NCBI GenBank assembly: GCA_026119855.1
Contig: JAOWBW010001588.1
Location: 186,001-250,000, forward strand
DNA from: Campanula takesimana
Lineage: Eukaryota > Streptophyta > Magnoliopsida > Asterales > Campanulaceae
Length of the DNA: 64,000 bases
Direction of reading: 5' to 3'
Shown here: in pieces, positions 11,553 through 23,319 of the stretch
Layout: the number at the start of each line of letters is the position of its first letter
How positions within the stretch are numbered: the first letter of the stretch is position 1
Position numbers and translations under genes: made by a program
The notes under the pieces: generated by a model
Databases searched by the model: none
What the model was told of the DNA's origin: nothing
The model's input: only the letters and a program-made list of their open reading frames with translations

Positions 11553-14055
11553 ATGGCAGGAAAATCATGCAGTCATTTAACATCACTACCATACCGTTGT
11601 TGAATGTCAACGAGTTTGGTGTCTGAAAATCGTATGATAAAGTATATGAACTCAATCGATGATCGGTTGATGAAGGTCATAGAAGGTGGTCCAATCATTC
11701 CTTTGAAAGTCTCAACCACCTATAGACCTATTCCTCCACTCCGCTGACACTACATGCTGATTGTGACACTGAACAAGAAACCCATATTCAGATTGAAGAA
11801 ACCTTGGTCGAGAAACCAAGAGAGGAATGGACTGAGGACGACAAAACTTTCAGCTGCCTAGATGGAAAAGCATGCCACATTATTTCTTGTGGTTTGGACG
11901 ACAAGCAATATAAACTCATTGACTTGTGCTCCACGGCTCAAGAATGCTGGAACAAGCTCCTTGCATACTTTGAAGGTGACGAGCAGGTAAAGTACAACAG
12001 ACTCTACGATTGTATTGCTGAGTTTGAATCCTTCAAGAAACAAGATGGGAATCACTAAGGAGTGCCTACGACAGATTCTGCGAGGTAAGTAATTTATGTG
12101 CTTCATTAGGAAGATTTATACTATGAAAGACCTGAATATCGTTTTCTAAGTTCTTTGGGAAATGAGTATCATACAAAGGTCACCGCTGTTAGAGAAGTGA
12201 AAGACTTGAACAAGACTTCTATTCAGAATCTTGTATCTAGTCTATTTCTGTATGAGAGAACTGCAAAAACTTAACGTTCTCGATAAAAATTTCAAAAACT
12301 TGTCTCTATCAGCTCAGTTCACAGATATCCTTCCCTTCAAATAAATTCCCTCCTATAGATCCCCATCCTATACCCTGCAGCTCCAAAACCCCTGCAACTA
12401 CCTCAGAACAGCCTATGGAAGAAGACGAATTTTCCGCCTTCGCTAGGAACTACAAAAGGTTTTAAGGACTTCAAAAGGATGCAGAAAGGAAACTACCAGC
12501 AACCAAAATCATTCACACCAACTTTTCAAAAACCAGCAAGTTACAACAAACCATCAACAGTTGCTACCGACGGAAAGAACAACAAAGGTGATCTTGTTTG
12601 CTTCAACTGCAGAAAATCTGGTCACTTTGCTTCTAAATGTCCTCAACCAAAATATGAGTATGTGAGGAAGTCATTCAACAAGAGACATCACAAGCCTCGA
12701 AGCTTTGTTGCCGATGAAAGCACAGAAAAGGCCTTGCGGTTTGGTATGAAACTGACTCAGATGAGATGCCGATGAAGATGAAGATGCCGATGTAAGCTTT
12801 ATCGCCCTAGACTTGGAAGATGCCGATACATCCACATTGCCGACTCCAGTCTACCGAGATCTATCTCCTCCAAGATCTCCAGTCAGAGAAGAAGCTACTG
12901 GAAGACCTCAACCACACTTCAAAGAGATTAGTTGTCAAAGCAGAGAACCCAAATGGGATATAGAGTTCACCAAGTGGGAACCTCTCTCTATGGTCAGTGC
13001 AACTCTATTCAATCATTGCTATCAAAACTAAACCCTTACCAATGACCAGAAAATTCTCATTCACCGAGCATCCCAGCATTGCCAAAAGCTTATCTAAACC
13101 CATCTCTTCTCTACCTGACTTATCTCCTAAACCTATTCCCTCTGCCCCCAGAATTTTAGCTGATCCCTTTCCTGAAATATCCAAAGCTGAAATGGTAGAG
13201 ACAATGGATGAACTTTTTATTGATCATGAGAAGCTGAGTAGAGTTCATAAAGTGATGGCTACTGATTTCAATAGAATTTCTGCAGAGAATGACTTGCTTG
13301 TGTCTGAACTTAAGGTTCTCAAAGGACATGAGCTTGAGTGTTCTTCTAAAGAAAGAAAACCTGGATCTCAAAGCCAAGTAGCAGTATTGATAGCTCAGAT
13401 CGAAGATCTTGTGAAAAGAAACAATCATCTCTCAAGGATTGTTGATTCTTACACAAAATCTAGAGTTGCTGTTGAAACAATCCTACAGACCCAAATGTCA
13501 TATAAGGACCAATCTGGGTTAGGATTTGATTCCAGCAGCAGTAGCTCTACTGAAACCTGTGCGATCGAGAAAAAGGATGAGAAAGTTGAATGTAGTCCTG
13601 TAACTCAGTGCATAAGGATGCTAACCCAATATACAGTGCTGTGGCAATGAAGTATCCTAAGAACCAGAATAAAAGGAATGATAAGCACAAACAAAGATAT
13701 GTTAAGTGTGCCGATACTGAGTCTGCCGTAACGGTATTCTTGGTGAATACATCAGCAGAGCTAGTACTGCCGGTCTAACACATCTGCTGCCGATGGACAA
13801 GTACCTAAAAGGTAACTGCCAAAGGTAAACAGAATGGAAAGAAAGGAAACACTAGCACCTTTAACCTACTAAGTTGTGCCTGCTCAATTCCCTAGTTCTG
13901 CCGATGCACTGACTAAACAGAATGACGTTTCTACCAACTCCACAGCCTATCAATCAAGTGAGATGTTCAAATTGTTCTGATTATGGTCACAAGGCTCATG
14001 AATGCCTCTTGAAGCACCTATCTGGACCCACTGAGGTTACATCCTCTAGTGGTGG
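11553..14055 (+). pseudogene. Sirevirus gag, broken into several frames
   Basis: Gag-like sequence begins at an ATG at 11553, about 50 bp after the primer-binding site, and continues in pieces (clearest frames 11804-12058, 12479-12775 and 12997-13650). The middle piece has a CCHC zinc knuckle CX2CX4HX4C at 12599-12640. The 12997-13650 piece is rich in charged heptads and predicts coiled coil. A second CCHC knuckle lies at 13964-14005. Gag would form the virus-like particle and bind RNA. At least four frame changes and early stops break it, so this copy could not make full Gag as written. Gag with a central coiled coil is typical of Sireviruses. Confidence 0.75.
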
Positions 14056-14061
14056 CCAGAT

Positions 14062-14811
14062 GTGGTTGCCAAAGAGGAACTAACCCTCGGACCCAAGAAT
14101 AAGGGGGAACATAAGCATACCGTTTTATTTCAGGAATGCTTCATGGCCTCAACTGGTGCAAGCAAGGATTTGTGGATTCTAGATAGTGGCTGCTCAAGAC
14201 ACATGACAGGATTTCCAGATCTACTTTACGATATTTCAGAAGCATCAGGTCCCCCAGTGGTTTTCGGTGATAATGCCAAAGGAAAAATCATTGGTATAGG
14301 TACCATCAAGAGAGGTGCAGTTACTGTACAGAAGGTCTCTCTTGTGGATGGTCTGAAACACAACCTTCTATCTATATCACAATTCTGTGATAAAGGAATG
14401 CAATGTGTATTTACTACTTCCAGTTGCTATGTGAAAGACATTGCTTCCAATGAAACTCTTCTCACTGCCAAAAGAAAAGGTAACATTTATGCAGTAGACT
14501 TAAGTACTATTACTGTTGTTGCTAATGTTTGTTTTGTAGCTAAGAACATAAGTGAGAACTCATGGCTATGGCACAAGAGACTCAGTCACTTGAACTTCAA
14601 ATATCTATCCAAGCTTGCCGGCTCAAATCTGGTTACCAGTCTGCCACAAGTGTCTGCTGATCAAGCAAAGAAATGCAAGGCCTGCCAGCTTGGAAAACAA
14701 CATAAATCATCCTTCCGAAGCAAGCCCTGCATGTCAACATCTAAGTGCCTCCAAATGCTACATATGGATCTATTTGGCACAACAACTACAGCAAGTATTG
14801 GGGGGAAGTAG
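14062..14811 (+). pseudogene. Sirevirus pol part 1: protease and integrase zinc-binding region
   Basis: The frame encodes an aspartic protease with the LDSGCSRHM catalytic motif near residue 41. This is followed by the GAG-pre-integrase region with the H-H-C-C zinc-binding set (HKRLSHLNF, CKACQLGK). The frame then ends at a stop just after a run of six G at about 14805. The integrase core continues in the next frame, so one base is gained or lost in the G-run. The protease would cut the polyprotein; the zinc-binding region helps integrase bind DNA ends. Confidence 0.85.
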
Positions 14812-15694
14812 ATATACCTTGGTTGTAGTAGATGATTTCTCTAGATATACTTGGGTGGAAACTTTCAGTCACAAAGATGACACTTATGCCGTTGCTACCA
14901 AGTTATTCAGACTACTACAAACACAGAAAGAAAGCGATATCATCAGCATGAGATCAGACAACGGCACTGAATTCAAGAACAATGGTATTGCTCAGTACTG
15001 TGATGATCATGGCATAGACCACAACTTCTCTGCTGCCGGTACACCACAACAAAATGGTGTCGTTGAGAGAAAGAACAGAACTCTCATTGAAGCTGGTAAG
15101 ACCTTGATTACTGAAGCCAGGCTGCCGAAATATTTTTGGGCTGAAGCCATCAATACCGCCTGCTTCACTCAGAACAGATCTCTCATCAACAAATTCCATA
15201 ACAAGACTCCTTATGAACTCTGGAGAGGTAGAACTCTCAACATTGGATTCTTCAAAATATTCGGCTGCAAATGTTACGTGCTTTACAATGGTAAAGAGCA
15301 CAGAGGTAAATTTGATGAGAAAGCTGATGAAGGAATCTTTGTTGGATACGCTAAACACAGTAAGGCCTTTCGAGTGTTTAATAAGAAACTTTTGAAAATT
15401 GTTGAATCTGTTCATGTAACCTTTGATGAATTTGATTTGTTAGAGTCTGACAAGGCTCCAAATAGTACTAATGCTTCTAGTGCTCATGAGACAGGTGAAT
15501 CCAGTAACACTAACCCTGCAGATCAAGTACCAGCTGCTGATCCAGTCATTTCAATAGAAGAATCAGCAGATGCTCCGTACTTTCCTTCATCGGCAGAACC
15601 AGAACCTGCTGATGAATTTCATAATCCGTTGCCGATGCAAACTCTGCTGATCATTCTGAAAACAGATCAAGCCCTCAACCAATTTCTGTTATAA
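14806..15694 (+). pseudogene. Sirevirus pol part 2: integrase core
   Basis: This frame carries the integrase DDE core: D in VVDDFSRYTW, D in RSDNGTEF and E in VVERKNRTL, followed by the copia C-terminal region (YELWRGRTLNI, FGCKCYVL, FVGYAKHSKAFRVFN). A Ser/Pro/Ala-rich linker then leads towards reverse transcriptase. Integrase joins the cDNA to host DNA. The frame overlaps the end of part 1 out of frame and stops at 15694, before reverse transcriptase, so it is separated by frameshifts on both sides. Confidence 0.87.
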
Positions 15695-15816
15695 GGCCTT
15701 TCCCAACAAGTTCTCAATCTAATCCACCTCTCACCCAAAATTCTAATTCTCCTACTCCACCTGCTGATCTTGACCCTCCTCTAGAATCTTTACAACAAGA
15801 ATCAGTCAGACAAGAT

Positions 15817-16242
15817 GTGCCAAGGGAGGTTATAATAGTTCATGATCATCCATTAGAAAATGTGATTGGTGATGTCTTTGGACCAAGATTGACAAGAAAC
15901 CTTAGTAGAACATTCGCCGAGAGTCTCTTCTCATCTGCTATGGTTTCCAATATAGAACCAAAGAAGACTGAAGAAGCTCTTGCTGATCCTGGCTGGGTGG
16001 AAGCTATGCAGGAGGAGCTAAATCAGTTTGAAAGATGCAATGTATGGGAACTAGTGCCAAAACCATCATCTCAACAAGTGATCGGTACAAAATGGGTCTA
16101 CAGGAATAAATTGGATGAAGCTGGGAATATTATTAGAAACAAAGCAAGGTTAGTTGCTAAAGGCTACCGACAAGAAGAAGGAATTGACTACGATGAGACA
16201 TTCGCTCCTGTTGCAAGATTGGAAGCTATAAGACTTTCCTAG
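15817..16242 (+). pseudogene. Sirevirus pol part 3: start of reverse transcriptase
   Basis: Copia-type reverse transcriptase (RVT_2 family) begins with the WVEAMQEELNQF region, then GTKWVYRNK and ARLVAKGYRQEEGIDY, up to ETFAPVARLEAIR. The frame ends there in a stop, and the domain resumes one frame over after about 10 bases, so a single indel at about 16235-16245 breaks it. Confidence 0.88.
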
Positions 16243-16277
16243 CCTATGCTGCCTTCAAAGAATTCAAGTTATATCAA

Positions 16278-17489
16278 ATGGACGTGAAAAGTGCCTTCCT
16301 AAATGGAGAACTCCAAGAACTTGTGTATGTTGAACAACCACCAGGTTTTGAAGACTCCAAGAAGCCTAATCATGTCTACCGATTGAAGAAAGCTCTCTAC
16401 AGCCTAAAGCAAGCTCCAAGGGCATGGTATGAAACCCTTTCTAATTTCTTACTTAGTGATGGCTTAGGTTTCAATCGAGGTAAAATCGATACCACTTTAT
16501 TTGTTGCCAAGCACAAGGGTCATTCATTGTTTGTGCAAATATATGTCGATGATATTATTTTTGGTTCTACTAATGAATCAATTTGCAAGAGATTTAAGAA
16601 GCTAATGCAGAGCAAGTTCGAGATGAGCATGATGGGTGAACTAACATATTTCCTTGGACTTCAAGTCAAGCAATCCAATGAGGGAATTTTCATCAGTCAA
16701 GCCAAGTACGCAAAAGAATTAATCAAGAAGTTTGGATTTGACAATGCTCACTCTCAAAGCACACCTATGGGCACTAACATTCACTTAGATAAGGATGAGT
16801 CTGGTAAGAAAGTAGATATGACACTCTACCGAGGTATGATCGGCTCACTCCTCTATCTTACTGCCAGTAGACCAGATATTATGTTTGCTGTTTGTGTTTG
16901 TGCCAGGTTTCAAGCTGACCCTAGGGAATCCCATCTGCAAGCTGTTAAACGTATCATTAAATATCTATGTGGCACTGCTAACCTTGGATTATGGTATACT
17001 AGAGATTCATCTTTTAATCAAATAGGTTATTCAGATGCAGACTTTGCAGCTTGTAGGGTGACTAGAAAAAGTACTAGTGGAACTTGCCAATTTCTTGGTG
17101 ATAGATTGGTGTCTTGGTCCTGTAAGAAGCAAGCATCAATTTCCACTTCTACTACTGAAGCTGAGTACATAGCTGCCGGCAGTTGCTGTTCACAGATCCT
17201 TTGGATGAAGCAGCAGCTTGTTGACTATGAAGTTCCATCTCAAGTTTGTCCCATCTATTGTGACAATCAATCTGCTATCTCAGTTTCCAACAATCCAGTC
17301 ATGCATTCCAAAACCAAGCACATAGACATCAAGTATCACTTCCTGAAGGAACATGTTGAAAAGGGAAACGTGGTGCTGCTCAAATTTCATACCGACTACC
17401 AAAGAGCAGACATACTGACAAAACCCTTAGATCAGAAAAGATTTGAATTCCTCAGAGGTGAACTAGGTATGATTGATTATTATGGTTAA
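16278..17489 (+). pseudogene. Sirevirus pol part 4: reverse transcriptase and RNase H
   Basis: A 403-residue frame continues reverse transcriptase: MDVKSAFLNGEL, ALYSLKQAPRAWY and the catalytic YVDDIIFGS. The copia RNase H follows with its first acidic residue in YSDADFA, its glutamate in STTEAEYIAA and an aspartate in YCDNQSAI. It ends at the natural-looking end of pol after ADILTKPLD. Sequence quality is high and the frame is uninterrupted. The enzyme makes cDNA and removes the RNA template. Confidence 0.9.
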
Positions 17490-17700
17490 AATTGTGCTGA
17501 CTTTGCTATTTGTGCTAGTCTTGCCGATCTCATCAGCAAGTGTAAAAATCGTGCCGACCAAATTATATTACCGACAAAATATTGCTGACAACATCATGCC
17601 GGTAAATATCTTGCTGATCAACAACTTGCCGAACCATGTCTTGCCGATTTGTCAAACTTCAAAATTCAAAATTCATCGGTAGATCTCAATTCAAACGGAT
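17490..17700 (+). promoter_or_regulatory. Post-pol cluster of TTGCCGAT-like repeats
   Basis: Directly after pol, about eight copies of TTGCCGAT, GTGCCGACC, TTACCGAC or TTGCTGATC occur in roughly 150 bp (for example near 17519, 17549, 17569, 17611, 17625 and 17642). The same words sit in the LTR U3. The cluster precedes the TATA box and leader of the extra gene, so it is a candidate upstream regulatory region. The rest of 17700-18030 is non-coding. Confidence 0.55.
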
Positions 17701-18037
17701 AAGGATTCTCTGACACATGACGTAAGCTTAGTCAAATCAAAGGTACAATCGGTCACACCTCCTCTCTGACACGTGTGTGCTCCGCCTTACCCAAATCGTG
17801 TCAAAGATTTATCCCAACTCTCTGTGATAAATCAGAAAGGTAACCTTAAACTTTATTATTGCCGTTTCTACCCTTTCTCTCTCCTAAGTTTAACCGTCTA
17901 AATTAAACCGTCCGATTCGTGCATTTAATGCATTGTGTGCGCATGTTCTCCGAGGTATTTGCTACAGTTAAACTCATCATTATTTCTCTTTCTCCCATGC
18001 AAACTCTTTCTATTCTCTCTCTCTCTCTTCCATAACA

Positions 18038-18045
18038 TATATAAG
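18038..18045 (+). promoter_or_regulatory. Internal TATA box before the Sirevirus extra gene
   Basis: TATATAAG lies in ACATATATAAGCCTC, after a CT-rich stretch, about 220 bp upstream of the ATG at 18260. Together with a leader intron at 18169-18256 it suggests that the extra gene has its own transcript rather than being read only from the LTR. Confidence 0.5.
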
Positions 18046-18168
18046 CCTCACTTAAAATCCTATTGGTCTTTTCGCTCTTCACTCTCTCTTGATATCTCTA
18101 CTGCTTGTGTTGTTCATCTTCTTTCATTCTCTCTTACGTTCTTCAACCAGAGTTAACACTATTTTCTG

Positions 18169-18256
18169 GTAACTACTTGATGTTTTTACATTTGCATTTC
18201 AATCTATTTTGAACTAATTTATTCTAACTTGTGAGATCTTTTGAGTGATTTTGCAG
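18169..18256 (+). other. Probable leader intron of the Sirevirus extra gene
   Basis: The donor TTCTG/GTAACT and the acceptor TTTTGCAG/AAAATG bound an 88-bp T-rich segment that ends 3 bp before the ATG at 18260. Splicing is inferred from consensus only. Confidence 0.45.
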
Positions 18257-18341
18257 AAAATGTCTAGCAACGAAAAGGATATCTATGGAGGCTATGTTGA
18301 CTCCACCTTCTTCGACGACACCCTTGACGGTGAATTCTTGA

Positions 18342-21300
18342 TGTCACACCCCGGAAATCTCAAAAAAAAAAAAAAAATCCATAAATAAAATCTTTACAAA
18401 ATGTACATCTCCAAAATGTAATATTCCAAATCGGGCGCGTGAATTCAACTATGAACCAATACCACCAAACAACACCTCAACGAGATTATAACTCGGAGAC
18501 TAGAAACAAATGCGGAAGCAAGAACAACTATTAACAAAAATACCCAAAGTACAACCGTATATACAAAACACTGAACGACTACGAACCCACAATAAAATAC
18601 ATAAAGGCTCCGAAGAGCAACTATCCCAATTGCCATCAACCTGCTCAGAAAATTCTCGCTACAATGGACCTCACAACGCTACCACTTGCTTTCCTGGGGG
18701 GGGGGGGGTTAAGGAAAAACAATTTGAAACAAGAGACGGGGTGAGATAAAATCTCAGTAAGTTACTAAATGCATCTACATGGCATAATATCATGCAAATC
18801 AACGATATAACTGAACAAGTAAATCACATAACAACAAATGAGAAAGCTCCCTATCGCCAACTGTCCCATACCAGTTGGAAATAATGACTAACTCATCATG
18901 CAGCACATAAGACTGAAATAAACACGTAACAAAGGATACTGAGCCAAGGTTTCACCAAACTGATAGAACAATCGATGCGCAGCTTCAACCGATCAACTAA
19001 TCAACAATAGCAGTATAACAACTGAAGAGAACCCCGGTCAGAACCGACCAATCAATCAATCAACCCATCAAGCCATCTTCATAGTAGCATAAAAGCTGAA
19101 GAGAAAACCCCCCGGTACCGGAACAATAACCATAAGAGTGTCACAAAGGACAAGAGCCATGCCACAAAGTCATGCTCGGTAGCTAGATACATTCCCAAAG
19201 GAATCTAACTTATCTCTTCCAAGGCCAATCTGGAAGAGGGGTAAAGAAAGGGCAAAAACAATGGTCAACATTATAATGGACTTGGCTTTGCCATTATAAT
19301 TTTTCCCATCGCCCGATGCAACAAATATGCCAGCTGGGCTTCCAAATAAATGCTAAGTAATAAATACTAGCTTAATTAAACAACTTAAGGTTCCAAAGTA
19401 GGGAACCATACCAATTAATCACCATAAAAGATGCAAACGATTACTCCAAAAGAGTTCAACAACAATGAACACAAGAAGTTTCTCATAAAAGAGCACAACA
19501 ACGATAAACGGAATTTCTCATAAAGAGCACAACAACGATAAACGGAATTGCTCATAAGGAACTCAACAACAATGATTATTAGAATACGATAATTCCATAA
19601 AGAGGAACCATACCAGATACATTCCAAAGATGATACCCACAAGTTACTCATAAGGAACACAACCCAAACGGTCGCTCACAAATAGTACAACGACTATAAC
19701 CAAAAATTATCCTAAACGCTTACTCATAAAGATGTACTAGGACTATGAACTCAACCATCTCATCACACCTGAAATTCCAAAGTAGGAAATCAGAATGAAT
19801 ACACCTTAAGGTTAATCAAACCGTGGTACCCAATTGCCAATTCACGCTTTACCTCCGTTCATAACGAACCAATTCTAAACACCCAAACGGATCCAAAAGG
19901 TTATACTTATTAGAACATGATCACGACCGGACTAAACCCTACACTTTGGTGCTCAATAACAACCCTCTAGGTACTATAGGACATCGCCTAAAACCTAGAC
20001 CAAGTCTTACTCAAAAATCAATTCGATTGGAACGATCACGAACACATCATAAGATGCCCAAACATTCCCAAACAATACTTGATCAAATTACATAACACCG
20101 TTGTTCACAAAGGAACCAATTTTAATTACTAAAGTGTTCCACGGTGCCCAACTAAGTCAACTAGAATAGTACTACGGAACCTAGACCAAGACTACACCTT
20201 GATCTTAAACCTCAACAATAAGACAACTATTATGATCTGGAACCATGCGGCCAATAGAACCATTGCATAGTACTCGAAAATAGCTGTCGAACGATAGTTT
20301 ACACGTCTAAAACGGAGTCCGTACGAAGAAGTTATGGTCTCCGGAAGATTGAACGTAAAACAGACAATTTTTATAAAGTTTCGGCCGGACATTATGAAAA
20401 ATCCCTGTTTTAGCTCCGAATTTCGCTCCTTTCGTTCTAAAACTTAGGAGTACCTATATATACTTCTATCCTAACATTTAAAGACAAGAAAACTCAATTC
20501 ATGTGCCTCTAAAACCCAAATAATCCCAAAGTTATTAAAGAACATAAAACTAAATTTCACAACACAAACTTAATCACAAATGACCCAATTCTATCACTGG
20601 AGTGTACTACAATGTTCACTAAGGTCAACTAGAAGGACACCCAAGACTTAGACCAAAACGCACTCTTCAATCCCACAAAATAACAAATGAAAACCTTCAG
20701 AGGTACTGTGCGGCCGCCCACTCGGGTATGTGCGGTCGCACAAAAAGCCATCCAACAAGAACAAAACCTTTCAGATAGATGTGCGGTCGCCCACCATTAT
20801 TTGGGCGGTCGCCCAACCCCCCTGGTCTGCCGGAAATCGGGAGGGATGAACTGAGTTCTCCCATTTTCAACCCAAACCAAAACTAACCCAAAATCCAACA
20901 CTCCTAACTAGCATACTAAGGTACTAGAGCAACTTATAGGTCTAAAAGAACTCATATAACAACCAAAATCAAGATTAAATCCCAACATTCAACAAAATCA
21001 CCATTTTTATTCAAACCCAAAATAAATTCCAAATAAATTCTAAACTCAACCAAACTTCAAATATAACACATCAAGCATTATATAAACATGATAGGAACAT
21101 TTTAGCATAAAAGTGGGGGAAAAGCAAATTACTCGGATTTTCTCAAAGTTGCCGGAACTCGAATATTTTTGGCTTCCTACGATCCTAACGACGATCCAAA
21201 CAAGATTCATGTTTTAAGAAATGAGAAATAATGAGAGAAAGATGATGGAAATGTAGAGAGAAGGTAGAGAGAAACTTACCCATTTCTATAGAAGGAGAGA

Positions 21301-21634
21301 GAGAGATGTGCTGGAGAGAGAAATGAGGAGTGAGGGTGAAAGAGTAGGGAGGTGAGGGAGAAGAGAGGGAGTAGGGGAATTATTTCAAAACTTACACTCA
21401 AGCCCCTCCTCTACACTACACACAATACTTACACTCCCTACTACCAAATAAGACCCAACAATACTACACTCACCCAAATGATCCAAATAAAATGCTAGAC
21501 ATAAATTATTATAACACATAAAATGCACACATAATCCATTAATTAAATAATAATTTAAATGAATAAATGAGCAAATAAATAAATGATAATTATTTATTAC
21601 TAATAAAATAGAGCCTAGTTTTCGGGTCGTGACA
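18342..21634 (-). mobile_element. Solo LTR (3.3 kb) of a long-LTR gypsy family
   Basis: The element has TG/CA ends (plus strand TGTCACACCCCGGAA to TTTCGGGTCGTGACA) and a perfect 5-bp duplication CTTGA at 18337-18341 and 21635-21639. It contains no gag or pol and no internal LTR pair. On the minus strand it matches the order and wording of 57002-59457 (start TGTCACGACCC, GTGCATTTTATGTGTTA, GC-rich palindromes, GGTATGGGACAG region). Very long LTRs with TGTNACGACCC starts are usual in Tekay/Del chromoviruses, so I infer a Tekay-like solo LTR; the 3.3-kb length could include secondary insertions. Confidence 0.8.
20708..20816. promoter_or_regulatory. Paired GC-rich palindromes in the solo LTR
   Basis: GTGCGGCCGCCCA (20708), TGTGCGGTCGCACA (20730), GTGCGGTCGCCCA (20781) and TTGGGCGGTCGCCCAA (20801) form two pairs with start-to-start spacing of 22 and 20 bp in an otherwise AT-rich LTR. 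The sister LTR at 57002-59457 has four related palindromes. Confidence 0.7.
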
Positions 21635-23045
21635 CTTGAGGAATCTTCTGATTGGTTCTCTTCTAGACTCCTTCATCTCTCCAACGGGTATTGAGTTTAT
21701 ATTTTTGGGTCAAGTTCAAGAGTTCTTCTCAAAAGCCTCCGTCATCACAGATCGCAATGACTCCTCTGTATTCGTCTCCATCGCCTCAACCGTCGCCGGC
21801 GTGCCTATCTCCGTTACTCCCTCTTCTATTTTTGAAGTATTCCCTCTGCTTGGGAATGAGGGTGCTGACTCCATTACTGATGAACAGACTTTGGACAAGG
21901 CATGGACCCTTATGAGGGGAACCGGTCCCAGACTCAGTGGAGATAACCATCTCAAAGCTCACTACAGAAGAAGATTCTTTGCCCTTGCAGAGATTGTGGA
22001 TAGATGTTTGGTTTGCAGATCTGGCTCTCACAGCCATATTACTGATGTCCAGTTTGAAGCAATGGCAGCCATCGTGTTGCAAGAAGAGTTCAACTGGTGT
22101 GCATACCTGTTTAGGGTCATTGCCATTGCTACCGTTAAATATAAGGAGGATAGAAAGAAGAACAAAGCTCACCCCGGTAAAGGATGCCATTACATGCTGA
22201 TTAGCACTATCTTGAGGCGCAACTCAGCAATTGTTAGGGCTTTACCGGCACCCCCTAGTCTTGACTTTGATAAGCTCAAATCCTTTAAGCTTACCGATTG
22301 GAATAGGATTTCCAAGAAGGCTCCTACCAGCACAATTGTTGTTCCTGCTGCTGGTACCCCTAAAAAGAAGAAGGCAAAGAAAGTTGTCAAGGTTGCTGAT
22401 GTAGTCCCTGCCGACGTTTCCACTCCTGCTCCAGTTGCCGACAGGATTCTTGCCGATTCCACTCCAGCAGCTCCAAAGAAGAGAAGGCTAGTCAAAACTG
22501 CTGATAAACCTCAAGTCAAGAAGTCAAAGGTTGTATCTACTGATGATCTTCCTGCTGCTCCAAATCCAAAGCCTTCAGTTGCTCAAGTTCCTTCCTCTCA
22601 AATTCCTTCTACTGATCCAAGAGCTAAGCAAATCAGGTTTGCACCATCTCTTCTTGCCGGTGCAACACTTACTGCTCCCTCTGTGATTATCAAGTCTGAA
22701 ACCGATGCTGCCGATGAAATGGCTGAGAGAAGAAGACTGATTGGTTCTGACTTAAGGGTAAGAGTCCCTCTTCAAAAGGGAATTCTAGATCTTCCATACT
22801 TGCCTGAGCTCCATGCTGCTGCTGATGTAGCCTCTGGACCCTCTGTCAGAAAATGCAAGCCTATCAGAAACCCAACATTTCACATCTTTTTCAGAAACCA
22901 TTGGTCATTCACCAATAAGGTCTTATCAAAGAATTGGGTGTTCCCCATTGATCATCTCCATCCGTTGTTCGCCGGTTGCTTCAATTTCATGAGGAAAGGA
23001 AGGAGACAGTTCCCCCTGGCAATCGTGCTAATTATGTTGATTTAA

Positions 23046-23319
23046 CAAGTCTGAACAGGGTCACCGATATGTTTAAAGAGAGAATTTGTGCCTGTTCAGA
23101 AATTCCAAAGGTTGTCTGAAGGTGAGTTGAGATTAAATTTTGGAAGATATTTGATTTGCTACCCCTTCCTTGGAATCAAGTCTATCTATTTCAAGATAGG
23201 ATCAGTCAGGATCTGATGGTGCAAGACGTTTGGGTTGCCTATGCCTCAGTCTTCAACCAGCTGATGAACTTTGATGAACAAGATCCTTATCAGTTGAAAG
23301 ACCAGAAGATGAGGATGAT
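23046..23319 (+). pseudogene. Frameshifted linker of the Sirevirus extra gene
   Basis: Translation in shifting frames gives plausible protein that links the two larger pieces (for example LTSLNRVTDMFKERI, then LSEGELRLNFGRYLICY, then QDVWVAYASVFNQLMNF). At least three one-base shifts are needed, so the gene was probably continuous from 18260 to 25794 before these changes. Confidence 0.55.

Larger units (their letters stand above)
18260..23045 (+). pseudogene. Sirevirus extra gene, 5' part (putative plant transposon protein domain), split by a solo LTR
   Basis: An ATG at 18260 opens 27 codons that stop at the solo-LTR insertion (18342-21634). The same reading frame resumes at 21636 after the TSD and runs to 23045. 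The resumed part has about 230 residues resembling the putative plant transposon protein domain (key pieces: FFSKASVITDR, VAGVPISVTPSSIF, SGSHSHITDVQFEAM, EEFNWCAYLFRVI). It is followed by an Ala/Pro/Lys-rich, NLS-like basic region. The frame ends after a C5 run near 23018, where sequence in the next frame continues the similarity. No signal peptide or membrane segment is visible, so an envelope role is not supported. Function unknown. Confidence 0.65.
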
